A stretch of DNA of 31,527 bases from a virus. The stretch covers positions 1-31,527 of IMG/VR virus record IMGVR_UViG_3300033148_006176; one strand, written 5' to 3'. The translations under genes were made by a program, and so were the position numbers. A model generated the notes under the pieces. The model had not been told where the DNA came from and did no database searches. It saw nothing but the letters and a program-made list of their open reading frames with translations. Below are positions 22,127-29,248 of the stretch, in pieces (position 1 is the first letter of the stretch; each line of letters starts with the position of its first letter).

Positions 22127-22159
22127 TTATTAACCTATTTTAGAAAGGATAATACCATG
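22127..22159 (+). repeat. Conserved leader copy 5
   Basis: TTATTAACCTATTTTAGAAA followed by GGATAATACCATG. It carries the SD for the gene at 22157 and follows ribozyme copy 4 by nine bases. Confidence 0.8.
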
Positions 22160-22879
22160 TCAAAAACAGAAACAAAAAAAAGAGGGAGAACAAAATTAGT
22201 TTGGTACAAAAATACCACAGTTTGGGAAAACTTTCCTTTGGTAATACTTGCAAAGGAAATTGAGAAACAGGCTTGGTTTACAGGAAAAATTTACACCTGC
22301 GGACATCTCACCCTCGATGAAGCAAAAAAACGATTGCTTCAAGGGAGTGGATTTGAACCCAACGATTTACGTTTAATACAACAATATAAATCCTATGAAA
22401 TGAAAGTCTATATTGAATGGATTTTTCAAGAAACAAGGTGCAACATACAATTAAAAAACCCCCACAGTATGTATATTTATTCCCAAAACAAGATAACAAA
22501 ATCAAAATACATAGAAGGAGTACTTGAAAGAATTCAACAGGCTTTTGAAGAAGGAATGTCCTTAGTAGAAAAGATGATATCCAAAAAGAAGGAAGAAGAA
22601 GCAGCAGCAAAAATAGCAAAAGAATATCACAAGAATCTATGCGAGAGACTCGGAGTAGAAGTAATACCAAATAAGTATATGGTATATAACTTCACATACG
22701 GAATGAATCGAAAGTTCCAAATGCAATTCCAAAAAGATAGTAAAGACGGTTCAACAGAAGAAGTATTTAACATCAATAACATTAGAGGTAGTTTCGGAAT
22801 AGAGGAAATCAAACAGTTAATCAAAGTTATAGGAGGCAGTCCAAGAGCGATTACAAGCCGCCTAACAAATACCAAATAA
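22157..22879 (+). CDS. Hypothetical protein after the MoxR/VWA module
   Basis: The 240-residue protein is not recognised. It has a basic N-terminus (KTETKKRGRTKLVWYKN), a middle with CGHLTLDEAKKRLLQG and a long charged helix (about 125-165, with KKKEEEAAAKIAKEYHK). A C-terminal part reads SFGIEEIKQLIKVIGGSPRA. It has no signal peptide or membrane span. It shares the leader and ribozyme arrangement of the other early genes. A link to the MoxR/VWA module is inferred from this shared control. Confidence 0.65.
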   Translation: MSKTETKKRGRTKLVWYKNTTVWENFPLVILAKEIEKQAWFTGKIYTCGHLTLDEAKKRLLQGSGFEPNDLRLIQQYKSYEMKVYIEWIFQETRCNIQLKNPHSMYIYSQNKITKSKYIEGVLERIQQAFEEGMSLVEKMISKKKEEEAAAKIAKEYHKNLCERLGVEVIPNKYMVYNFTYGMNRKFQMQFQKDSKDGSTEEVFNINNIRGSFGIEEIKQLIKVIGGSPRAITSRLTNTK

Positions 22880-22902
22880 TTAGTAATTAGAAAGGACCCA
22901 AA

Positions 22903-23100
22903 ATGAATACCATAAATTTCAGAATCCAAATTAGAACACTTATGGAGAGAAAAAAGGTCAGTGTAGCCAAACTATCCCGGATGGTTAACCTCCACCAAGA
23001 TACCATCTACAAATATCTGCGAGAAGAATCAGAAATCTCGGCAGCAAATCTTGAGAAACTATTCAACACTCTAAACACAATGGAAGACTCAAAACTCTAA
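22903..23100 (+). CDS. XRE-family helix-turn-helix regulator
   Basis: The 65-residue protein is a single lambda-repressor-like HTH domain: IRTLMERKKVSVAKLSRMVN, then HQDTIYKYLREESEISAANL, with the usual spacing between helices. Such small Cro/CI-like proteins bind DNA operators as dimers. A candidate operator is the ATTGC/GCAAT dyad at the 26.2 kb promoter, but this is a guess. SD is AGAAAGGACCCAAA-ATG. It is followed closely by the sigma-like gene. Confidence 0.8.
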   Translation: MNTINFRIQIRTLMERKKVSVAKLSRMVNLHQDTIYKYLREESEISAANLEKLFNTLNTMEDSKL

Positions 23101-23122
23101 GAATAAAAAAAGGAGAAATACC

Positions 23123-23659
23123 ATGGAATCAACATTATTAAAAAAGGATGCCTTAACGGAAACTTATTATGATATGGAAAACTTGATAAATGATACGGTT
23201 TGGCGGTTTTGTAATCGGTATGGGGGAGATTTTGAAGAGTGGAAGGCAGAAGCCAATCTTACTTTCGTCCGGGCATTCAATACACATAAAAGGAGTAAGG
23301 CTCAATTTTCTACCTGGCTCCGATTCTGTGTTTGGAAACGATTATTAGATTATTATACAGCTTTGCAAAAACAAAGTCCCAAAACAATCAGAATTGAAAG
23401 AGATCTTTCCTTAGAAAATTTCGAATCCAAAAAAAGATATTCCTTCTCATCCTTGGAACTGTTGGATGGTTTGCAGGAAGACACAAAGACACTCATCAAT
23501 CTGATATGGAACCTGCCACATGATTTACCCATAAGTAATGGAGATAGTCCTTGCCACACAAAAATTGCTTTGAAAAATTATCTTCGAGACGCGGGCTGGA
23601 CTTTGAAAAGAATTAAAGAAAGTTTTGAAGAAATCACGAGGGTTATTAATGATTATTAA
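23123..23659 (+). CDS. Sigma-70 region 2-like protein
   Basis: The 178-residue protein has, from about residue 15 to 80, ENLINDTVWRFCNRYGGDFE, EANLTFVRAFNTHKRSKAQF and STWLRFCVWKRLLDYY. This resembles sigma factor region 2 (the F-STW motif after a helix is characteristic). The C-terminal part has KNYLRDAGWTLKRIKESFEE, which may be a region 4-like HTH. It could direct late transcription or tune host RNA polymerase. The late promoters seen here look like ordinary sigma-70 sites. SD is AAAGGAGAAATACC-ATG. Its end overlaps the SNF2 gene. Confidence 0.65.
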   Translation: MESTLLKKDALTETYYDMENLINDTVWRFCNRYGGDFEEWKAEANLTFVRAFNTHKRSKAQFSTWLRFCVWKRLLDYYTALQKQSPKTIRIERDLSLENFESKKRYSFSSLELLDGLQEDTKTLINLIWNLPHDLPISNGDSPCHTKIALKNYLRDAGWTLKRIKESFEEITRVINDY

Positions 23660-25034
23660 GAAACTACCTTATCAATCAAAAGCCGTTCATAGAATTGAAC
23701 ATTTTAACGGAAGAGCCCTCCTCGCAGATGAGATGGGTTTGGGCAAAACCGTGGAAGCCCTGCTATGGGTAAAAGAACATCCAAATAGAAGACCTGTAAT
23801 AATAGTCTGCCCCGCCTCTCTAAAATGGATGTGGAAATCTTTCATTCATAGGGTCCTTAAAGTCAGATGCGAAATACTATACGGAACCTCTCCGCCTAAA
23901 ACAGGTCTGACAGGAAAACACTCTTTCCTAATTATCAATTATGAAATCTTGCAGTATTGGACGACCGAACTTAAAAAACTAAAACCTAAAATACTTATTA
24001 TTGATGAGGTCCACTACATCAAGAATTACAAAGCAAAAAGAACCCAAGCCATTCGCAGATTAAAAAAGATACCTTATATAATAGCAATTAGTGGAACCCC
24101 ATTAACAAACAGGCCCGCTGAATTGTGGAATGTTCTTCATCTTCTCCGACCAGACAAATTCCATGATAAACTTCCTTTCGTCATTAGGTATTGTAATCGC
24201 AAATGGACACCATGGGGCTGGGATATTAGTGGGGCGAGTCATCTAAAAGAATTACACAGAAAACTCAAATCAACAATGATGATACGAAGATTAAAAAAAG
24301 ATGTACTAAAAGAATTACCTGACAAGACCAGGCATATCATCCCTCTTGAAATTAAACGGGAGGAATATGAAGAAGCATTAAATAATTTTATCAAGTGGTT
24401 ATCAAAAAAATCTATCTCCAAAGCCAATCGAGCAATGAAAGCCAAATCTCTAACTAAAATGGGATATTTGAAAAGATTAGCAGCAGAACTTAAAATGAAA
24501 CCTGTACTATCTTGGATAGATGATTTCTTAGAAGAAAGCGATGAGAAATTAGTTTTATTTTGCATCCACAAAAATATCATAAGACTTCTTCACAATAAAT
24601 ATAAAGGAATCAGTACAATAGTGGATGGAAATGTGTCCGGGGAAAAAAGAAAAAAGGCAATTCATAATTTCCAAAAAAATAAACGAATAAGGATATTTAT
24701 AGGGAATATAAAAGTGGCTGGAGTAGGTATCACATTAACAGCGGCAAGTTCGTTGGTTTTCGTAGAAATGGATTTCGTCCCAGGCAACCATACTCAAGCA
24801 GAAGACCGTATTCACAGAATAGGTCAAAAAAATGCTGTTAATATATATTATCTTATAGCGAAGGATACTATAGAAGAAAACCTCTGTAAATTAATTCAGA
24901 AAAAACAAAAGATACTCGCATCTACATTAGATGGCAAGAAAAAGTGTTCAAATCAATTAAATATCTTCGCCAAACTTGAAAAAGAATTACAAAATAGAAA
25001 TCGTCTTTCAGGAAACCATTTAAGAAAGGAATAA
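23649..25034 (+). CDS. SNF2-family DNA helicase/translocase
   Basis: The 461-residue protein has the two-lobe SNF2 core: DEMGLGKT (27-34, Walker A), VCPASLKWMW (motif Ia), DEVH (119-122, motif II), SGTPLTN (148-154, motif III). In the second lobe come GVGITLTAASSLVFVE and the motif VI stretch QAEDRIHRIGQ. It is short and resembles SMARCAL1/HARP-like phage annealing helicases that remodel forks. I start at the ATG at 23649 with GAGGGTT upstream; the frame also opens at a TTG at 23625. It overlaps the sigma-like gene by 11 bases, so translation is probably coupled. Confidence 0.9.
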   Translation: MIIKKLPYQSKAVHRIEHFNGRALLADEMGLGKTVEALLWVKEHPNRRPVIIVCPASLKWMWKSFIHRVLKVRCEILYGTSPPKTGLTGKHSFLIINYEILQYWTTELKKLKPKILIIDEVHYIKNYKAKRTQAIRRLKKIPYIIAISGTPLTNRPAELWNVLHLLRPDKFHDKLPFVIRYCNRKWTPWGWDISGASHLKELHRKLKSTMMIRRLKKDVLKELPDKTRHIIPLEIKREEYEEALNNFIKWLSKKSISKANRAMKAKSLTKMGYLKRLAAELKMKPVLSWIDDFLEESDEKLVLFCIHKNIIRLLHNKYKGISTIVDGNVSGEKRKKAIHNFQKNKRIRIFIGNIKVAGVGITLTAASSLVFVEMDFVPGNHTQAEDRIHRIGQKNAVNIYYLIAKDTIEENLCKLIQKKQKILASTLDGKKKCSNQLNIFAKLEKELQNRNRLSGNHLRKE

Positions 25035-25038
25035 GAAA

Positions 25039-25242
25039 ATGATTAAGTGTAGAATGTGTGAAGAAAGAATATTTTTACCCTTAGAAGCAAGAGATGGATT
25101 GTGCGACAGCTGCCATCTGGCCCTTTGCCAACAAAAAACCAAAGATTGTTCTCGTTGCAAACAATTACTCAAAAGACTTCTAAAATTTCTCGAAAAGGAA
25201 GAAAAAAATGAAAAAGAAAAAGGACAAGATTTCCATAGCTGA
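25039..25242 (+). CDS. Small zinc-ribbon-like protein
   Basis: The 67-residue protein has paired Cys motifs: CRMCEE at 4-9, then CDSCHLALC (22-30) and CSRCKQLL (38-45), suggesting one or two zinc sites. A Lys/Glu-rich helix follows. Such proteins often bind nucleic acid or partner proteins. It lies four bases after the SNF2 gene, with AAGAAAGGAATAAGAAA upstream, and before the primase. No family name is known to me. Confidence 0.65.
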   Translation: MIKCRMCEERIFLPLEARDGLCDSCHLALCQQKTKDCSRCKQLLKRLLKFLEKEEKNEKEKGQDFHS

Positions 25243-25270
25243 TATAAAAGACCGAGGATTATATAAATGA
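25208..25270 (+). CDS. Possible 20-residue coupled peptide
   Basis: ATG at 25208 follows AAGGAAGAAAAAA and opens MKKKKDKISIADIKDRGLYK with the stop overlapping the primase start (AAATGA). It overlaps the end of the zinc-ribbon gene in another frame. It may only serve to bring ribosomes to the primase start, which has no SD of its own. It could be chance. Confidence 0.25.
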   Translation: MKKKKDKISIADIKDRGLYK

Positions 25271-26142
25271 AACTTACTGATATTCTATCACAATTAAATA
25301 TCGAATACAAAACAGAAGGACAACATCATCATTGCCGCCCCGGATGGATACAGTTAGATTGTCCATTTTGTGGAAAAAATTCTCACAAATGGCATCTTGG
25401 CTATTCATTGGAAGACAATTATCTGAATTGTTGGCGATGTGGTTCTCATCCTCTTGTTGAAACTTTAATGGAAATAACTGGTTATTCTCACACCAAATGC
25501 AAAAGAATTCTCAAAGATATAAAACCTGCTAAAATTAAGAAGAAAAAACCAAAAGGCAGACTTATTATACCAAAAGGAGTAGGACCACTCCTAACAGTTC
25601 ATAAACAATACATTGAAAGTCGAGGTTTCTTTTGGGAAGAAATCAGAAAACTTTGGGATGTGAGAGGAATAGGAATAGCAAATAGATTATCATGGAGGAT
25701 TTTCATACCTATTTTTTATCACAGGAAAATGGTTAGCTGGACAACCCGTTCAATTTCAAACAGTAGTAAGGTTACAAGGTATATAAGTGCCTCCACAAAA
25801 GAGGAATCAATTCCTCATAAATCTCTCCTGTACGGAGAAGACTTCGCCCAACAATATATCATTATAACAGAAGGTCCTTTTGATGTTTGGAGAATTGGGC
25901 CTGGAGCGGTAGCAACTTTGGGAACAGGATATTCGGCAGAACAAATAATCCGAATGACAAGATACCCAAAACGAGTAATTTGCTTCGACACCGAGAAAGA
26001 GGCCCAAAAAAGAGCAAAAAAATTATGGGATGACTTATCAGTATTTCCTGGCGAAACTTATAATATACAATTAGATGCAAAAGACCCAGCCAGTGCTAAA
26101 GCAAAGGAGATTAAACAATTGAGAATTCATTTTCTAAAATAA
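25267..26142 (+). CDS. DNA primase, CHC2-like zinc finger plus Toprim
   Basis: The 291-residue protein has a zinc-binding part with Cys32/Cys35 (LDCPFCGKN) and Cys55/Cys58 (NCWRCGS). A linker with GVGPLLTVHKQYIESRG follows, then a Toprim domain with EGPFD (202-206), GTGYSAEQI and CFDTE (239-243). It is a compact phage primase that makes RNA primers for the lagging strand. It works with the DnaB-like helicase (27187). The start codon has no SD and overlaps the stop of a tiny ORF. A 268-base gap with a promoter and terminator follows it. Confidence 0.88.
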   Translation: MKLTDILSQLNIEYKTEGQHHHCRPGWIQLDCPFCGKNSHKWHLGYSLEDNYLNCWRCGSHPLVETLMEITGYSHTKCKRILKDIKPAKIKKKKPKGRLIIPKGVGPLLTVHKQYIESRGFFWEEIRKLWDVRGIGIANRLSWRIFIPIFYHRKMVSWTTRSISNSSKVTRYISASTKEESIPHKSLLYGEDFAQQYIIITEGPFDVWRIGPGAVATLGTGYSAEQIIRMTRYPKRVICFDTEKEAQKRAKKLWDDLSVFPGETYNIQLDAKDPASAKAKEIKQLRIHFLK

Positions 26143-26205
26143 ATTTCAGAAAAACAATGTTTTTAACGATAATATATTATAAATAAAAAAATTTTTACTT
26201 TTTCT

Positions 26206-26234
26206 TTGACATCCTTAAGTAAAAAAGGTATATT
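26206..26234 (+). promoter_or_regulatory. Near-consensus sigma-70 promoter for the replication genes
   Basis: TTGACA (26206-26211) is perfect and TATATT (26229-26234) is one change from consensus, with a 17-base spacer. The start would be near 26241. An A/T-only block (26171-26195) lies just upstream. An ATTGC/GCAAT dyad (26232-26236 and 26252-26256) overlaps the -10 and start, a plausible repressor site. Transcripts meet a strong terminator after about 85 bases. Confidence 0.8.
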
Positions 26235-26273
26235 GCAATAATGTCGAATTCGCAATACAAAATGATATTGTTG

Positions 26274-26327
26274 AAAACCGTTGGACGTGAGCTTTGCGAG
26301 TTCGTAGCGTTCAGCGGTTTTTCTTTT
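26274..26327 (+). terminator. Strong terminator/attenuator before the replication initiator
   Basis: AAAACCG plus TTGGACG (26274-26287) pair with CGTTCAG plus CGGTTTT (26308-26321), giving 14 pairs including G-U. A smaller inner GAGC/GTTC pairing is possible. The stem runs into TTTTTCTTTT (26318-26327). It ends the short transcript from 26241 and also any readthrough from the primase gene. Because the next SD begins right after it, it could act as an attenuator. Confidence 0.8.
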
Positions 26328-26342
26328 GAAAGGAATAAGGAT

Positions 26343-26414
26343 ATGAAAAGTAAAAAAGGAAATCCGTCCTATAGTACAATAATTCCTGCTAATGTTCGAC
26401 AGAGACAATTATGA
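26343..26414 (+). CDS. Possible 23-residue coupled peptide
   Basis: ATG at 26343 follows GAAAGGAATAAGGAT and encodes a peptide containing PSYSTIIPANVRQRQL. Its stop overlaps the ATG at 26411 (TTATGA). YSTIIPANVR recalls the N-terminal phrase of some phage replication proteins, so it may be a remnant or a short coupled leader. The SD is among the best in this arm, which argues that translation does begin here. Confidence 0.4.
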   Translation: MKSKKGNPSYSTIIPANVRQRQL

Positions 26415-27190
26415 AATTCACAATAAGGGACCAAAGAAATGGAAACTGGTACTGGATTTCCCGAACAGTTTATCAAAAATATGCCCCAAAAATAGGAGCA
26501 ATTGGTTTGGCACTTTATAATGCTTATGCTTCTTATGCTTTTGATAAACAAGAAGTTTTTCCTTCTCAAACAACCATTGCAAAAAAGCTAAAAATAACGA
26601 TACCAACACTCATCAAGTATGATAAAAAATTGGTCAAATACAAACTAATTCATATCTATAAACGAGAAGGAAAGTCGAATATAATTACTTTACTGAAGGT
26701 TGGACCCCTTAAAGAGGTTAAGGGGAGTCCTAAACCTGCTTTAGGACTACCCCTTAAAGAAGTTAAGACTAATAATAATAAATATAATAATAAAAAAGAA
26801 CAATTGGCGAAACGCCACGAAAGCAACTTATTAATTCCTTCAAATGGGAAATCTTCATTTAATAATACATACGCCAAAAAACTATTTACCATAATCACCA
26901 AGAAAGGGAAGATGTCCAGAAAGGTGGGGGAAAAGAGATGGGCCAAAGAAATTAGATTGTTAAGAACCACTCAAGATATAGAGAAATCAAGAATTAGAGA
27001 GGTGATAAAATGGTTGGATTGTTTTATAGATGATGAATACACTCCAAAAATATATAAGGCAGTTGATTTTAGAGAAAAATTTTTAAGAATAGAAGATGCT
27101 ATGAAAAGAGCAAGTAAGAAAGTGAAGGCAGGGGAAGCCCCCACCAAATATAGTGTGAGTTATATACGCCGAAGAAAGACTAAGAAATGA
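26411..27190 (+). CDS. Winged-helix replication initiator-like protein
   Basis: The 259-residue protein begins with WYWISRTVYQKYAPKIGAIG and LALYNAYASYAF, then VFPSQTTIAKKLKITIPTLI, a winged HTH like those of phage replisome organisers (DnaD/RepO-like). A Lys/Asn-rich linker follows (about 100-145), then a helical C-terminal part with KVGEKRWAKEIRLLRTTQDI. It probably binds the origin or loads the helicase, whose gene overlaps by 4 bases (ATGA). SD is not strong; coupling to the upstream peptide is likely. Confidence 0.7.
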   Translation: MKFTIRDQRNGNWYWISRTVYQKYAPKIGAIGLALYNAYASYAFDKQEVFPSQTTIAKKLKITIPTLIKYDKKLVKYKLIHIYKREGKSNIITLLKVGPLKEVKGSPKPALGLPLKEVKTNNNKYNNKKEQLAKRHESNLLIPSNGKSSFNNTYAKKLFTIITKKGKMSRKVGEKRWAKEIRLLRTTQDIEKSRIREVIKWLDCFIDDEYTPKIYKAVDFREKFLRIEDAMKRASKKVKAGEAPTKYSVSYIRRRKTKK

Positions 27191-28581
27191 AAATAGAGAA
27201 GAGAAGTAATAATAAAGAAAGGCTCATTTTAATTGGAATGATAGTAGATAAAATGGTACTTGGTCGTATTAGTTCCAAATGGCAGCGAGGTATGTTTAAG
27301 AGCAGATGGGCAAATATCATTGCTGATTGGTGTGTCTCTTTTTATCGCAAATATGAAGATGTGCCTATGAATCAAATAGAAAGTTTGTTTGAATCCTGGG
27401 CTGCAGAAACAAATGATAAAGAAGCGGTGAAGTTGGTAGAGAAATTTTTGGGCTCCTTATCTGAAGAATATGAGGCTTTGCAGGAGGAATCAAATAGCGG
27501 GTATATAATTGATATGGCGGGAGAATACTTTAACCAAATCAGAATAGAACGATTAATAGATACCATACAAGGGGATGTAGATAGAGGAAAGGTGGGGGAG
27601 GCAATTAATCACACTGTTGCTTTTAACCAAATCGAGATGGGGGTAGGAGAGGGCATAAATGTATTGCAGGATAAAGAGGCTATAAAAGAGGCTTTGGCAA
27701 GTAAACAAGAACCTCTTATTAAATTTCCTAAGGCATTAGGTAAATTTTTTCAACATTCATTAGAGCGAGAAGGTTTTATTGCTTTTATGGGTCCGGAAGG
27801 AAGGGGGAAAAGTTTTATCCTTCAAGAAATGGCATGGCAATCTATGATACAGCGAAGGAGGGTGGCTATGTTTGAGGTTGGGGATATGTCTCAAAATCAA
27901 ATAATGAGAAGATTTTTAATACGTCTCTCCCACCATCCCATATTTCCTACAGTGGTTGATTACCCAAAAACTCTTTCTAAGAATAATGAAGGTGGGGTTG
28001 ATGTAGAATTCGAGGAGATAAGATTTGAGGAAAAATTAAATTTTCGAACAGCAGTGCGAGCGTGCAAGAAGATTATGAAAAGAAAAGTAAGGAGTAAACA
28101 TCCCTATCTCAAACTATCATCCCATCCAAATTCTACTTTATCTGTAAAAGGGATTCATAGTATTTTGGAGGGATGGGGGCAGGAGGATTGGATACCAGAT
28201 GTGGTGGTTATAGATTATGCGGATATATTGGATATGAGTTATAGCGGGTTGGAGGGGAGGGATTGTATTAATGAAACTTGGAAGCAACTGCGTTCTCTTT
28301 CTCAAATATACCATTGCTTAGTAATAACAGCCACGCAAGCTGATTCTGCTTCTTACGAATCTAATTTGATAAGGAGGAAAAACTTTTCAGAAGATAAAAG
28401 AAAATTTTCTCATGTTACTGGTATGATAGGAATAAATCAAACAGACCCGGAAGAAAAGGATATGGGAGTGATGCGGTTGAATTGGTTAAAATTAAGGGAT
28501 GGTTTATATTTTGAAAACAAGTGTGTGTATGTCGTTGGGTGTTTGGCTATGGCTAACCCCCTAATCAAAAGTTGTTGGTAA
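27187..28581 (+). CDS. DnaB-like replicative helicase
   Basis: The 464-residue protein has a helical N-terminal domain and a RecA-like C-terminal domain. Walker A is GPEGRGKS (202-209), Walker B is VVVIDYADI (339-347), and VITATQADSASY lies near 373. These match the DnaB/replicative-helicase ATPase. It would unwind the fork and recruit the primase encoded two genes upstream. It overlaps the initiator-like gene by four bases. The coding strand is unusually G-rich (25 G to 2 C in 28201-28260). Confidence 0.85.
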   Translation: MKIEKRSNNKERLILIGMIVDKMVLGRISSKWQRGMFKSRWANIIADWCVSFYRKYEDVPMNQIESLFESWAAETNDKEAVKLVEKFLGSLSEEYEALQEESNSGYIIDMAGEYFNQIRIERLIDTIQGDVDRGKVGEAINHTVAFNQIEMGVGEGINVLQDKEAIKEALASKQEPLIKFPKALGKFFQHSLEREGFIAFMGPEGRGKSFILQEMAWQSMIQRRRVAMFEVGDMSQNQIMRRFLIRLSHHPIFPTVVDYPKTLSKNNEGGVDVEFEEIRFEEKLNFRTAVRACKKIMKRKVRSKHPYLKLSSHPNSTLSVKGIHSILEGWGQEDWIPDVVVIDYADILDMSYSGLEGRDCINETWKQLRSLSQIYHCLVITATQADSASYESNLIRRKNFSEDKRKFSHVTGMIGINQTDPEEKDMGVMRLNWLKLRDGLYFENKCVYVVGCLAMANPLIKSCW

Positions 28582-28599
28582 ATGATAAGGAGATAAATA

Positions 28600-28809
28600 A
28601 TGAAAAAATGGACAGTACGAGCATTTGTAGAGGATATGTTATCAGATGGTAGGACTCCTAAAGAGATTATAGCAATAGCCCAAAGTACTCGTTGGAAGGG
28701 GGATATTAAGGAGGTCAAGGAGATTATCAAAAGTTTTTCTAAAAAATTCAAAGAAAGATTTCAGATTATTGACAAAAATGACGATAATAGAGTAAAGAGC
28801 AAAAATTAA
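28600..28809 (+). CDS. Small hypothetical protein after helicase
   Basis: The 69-residue helical protein (MKKWTVRAFVEDMLSDGRTP at the start) is not recognised. Residues about 8-45 could form an HTH-like pair of helices (TPKEIIAIAQSTRWKGDIKE). The end (ERFQIIDKNDDNRVKSKN) resembles the end of a start-less open frame at 29087-29229. SD is AAGGAGATAATA region before the ATG. Confidence 0.6.
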   Translation: MKKWTVRAFVEDMLSDGRTPKEIIAIAQSTRWKGDIKEVKEIIKSFSKKFKERFQIIDKNDDNRVKSKN

Positions 28810-28840
28810 AGATTCGTTTTTAGAAGGAAAGGATAGGGAA

Positions 28841-29086
28841 ATGAATATCAGATGTAAAAAATGTGGCCATGTATTAGGCACAATGAGTGGATTTTATAGT
28901 CATTGGAAGAAACGGCATCAAGGGAGTTCGGCAGGGAAATGGGAGGAAACAACAGAGGAGACTTCATGGAAGAAACGGCATCAAGGGAGTTCGGCAGGGA
29001 AATGGGAGGAACCAACGGAGGAGACTTCATGGAAGAAACAGCACCAAGGGAGTTCGGCAGGGAAATGGGAGGAACCAAAAGAATAA
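28841..29086 (+). CDS. C2H2 zinc-finger protein with tandem repeats
   Basis: The 81-residue protein starts with a C2H2 finger: CKKCGHVLGTMSGFYSHWKKRH has the spacing C-x2-C-x12-H-x4-H (Cys5, Cys8, His21, His26). It then repeats a 21-residue unit (WKKRHQGSSAGKWEE plus a TEETS-like end) three times, the last one partial. The repeats copy the last part of the finger but without the Cys pair, so they are probably DNA slippage expansions. SD is GGAAAGGATAGGGAA-ATG. Its role may be nucleic acid binding. Confidence 0.65.
   Translation: MNIRCKKCGHVLGTMSGFYSHWKKRHQGSSAGKWEETTEETSWKKRHQGSSAGKWEEPTEETSWKKQHQGSSAGKWEEPKE
28904..29083 (+). repeat. Tandem 63-bp repeat, about 2.9 copies
   Basis: Units begin at 28904, 28967 and 29030 with TGGAAGAAACGGCATCAAGG, or CAGCACCAAGG in the last. 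Copies differ at only a few bases. They lie in frame in the zinc-finger gene, so copy-number changes keep the reading frame. Confidence 0.9.
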
Positions 29087-29229
29087 AAAGAAATTTACCC
29101 CATAATTATTAGAGGAGATAGTGAACATGAACTTCTAATAACAAAATTGCTCGAATGTGGTTTGGATAAAAAGCATAAAAGATTTCAGAAAAGTGAAGGA
29201 AATGACAATAGCATAATAAACAAAGATTA
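29087..29229 (+). pseudogene. Start-less open frame, possible gene remnant
   Basis: After the stop of the zinc-finger gene the same frame stays open for 46 codons to TAA at 29227, without ATG. It reads EHELLITKLLECGLDKKHKR then FQKSEGNDNSIINKD. Its end resembles the end of the gene at 28600 (RFQ..., then N, D and K residues). It may be a decayed copy or chance. Confidence 0.3.
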
Positions 29230-29248
29230 AATTGGAAAGGATAATAAA

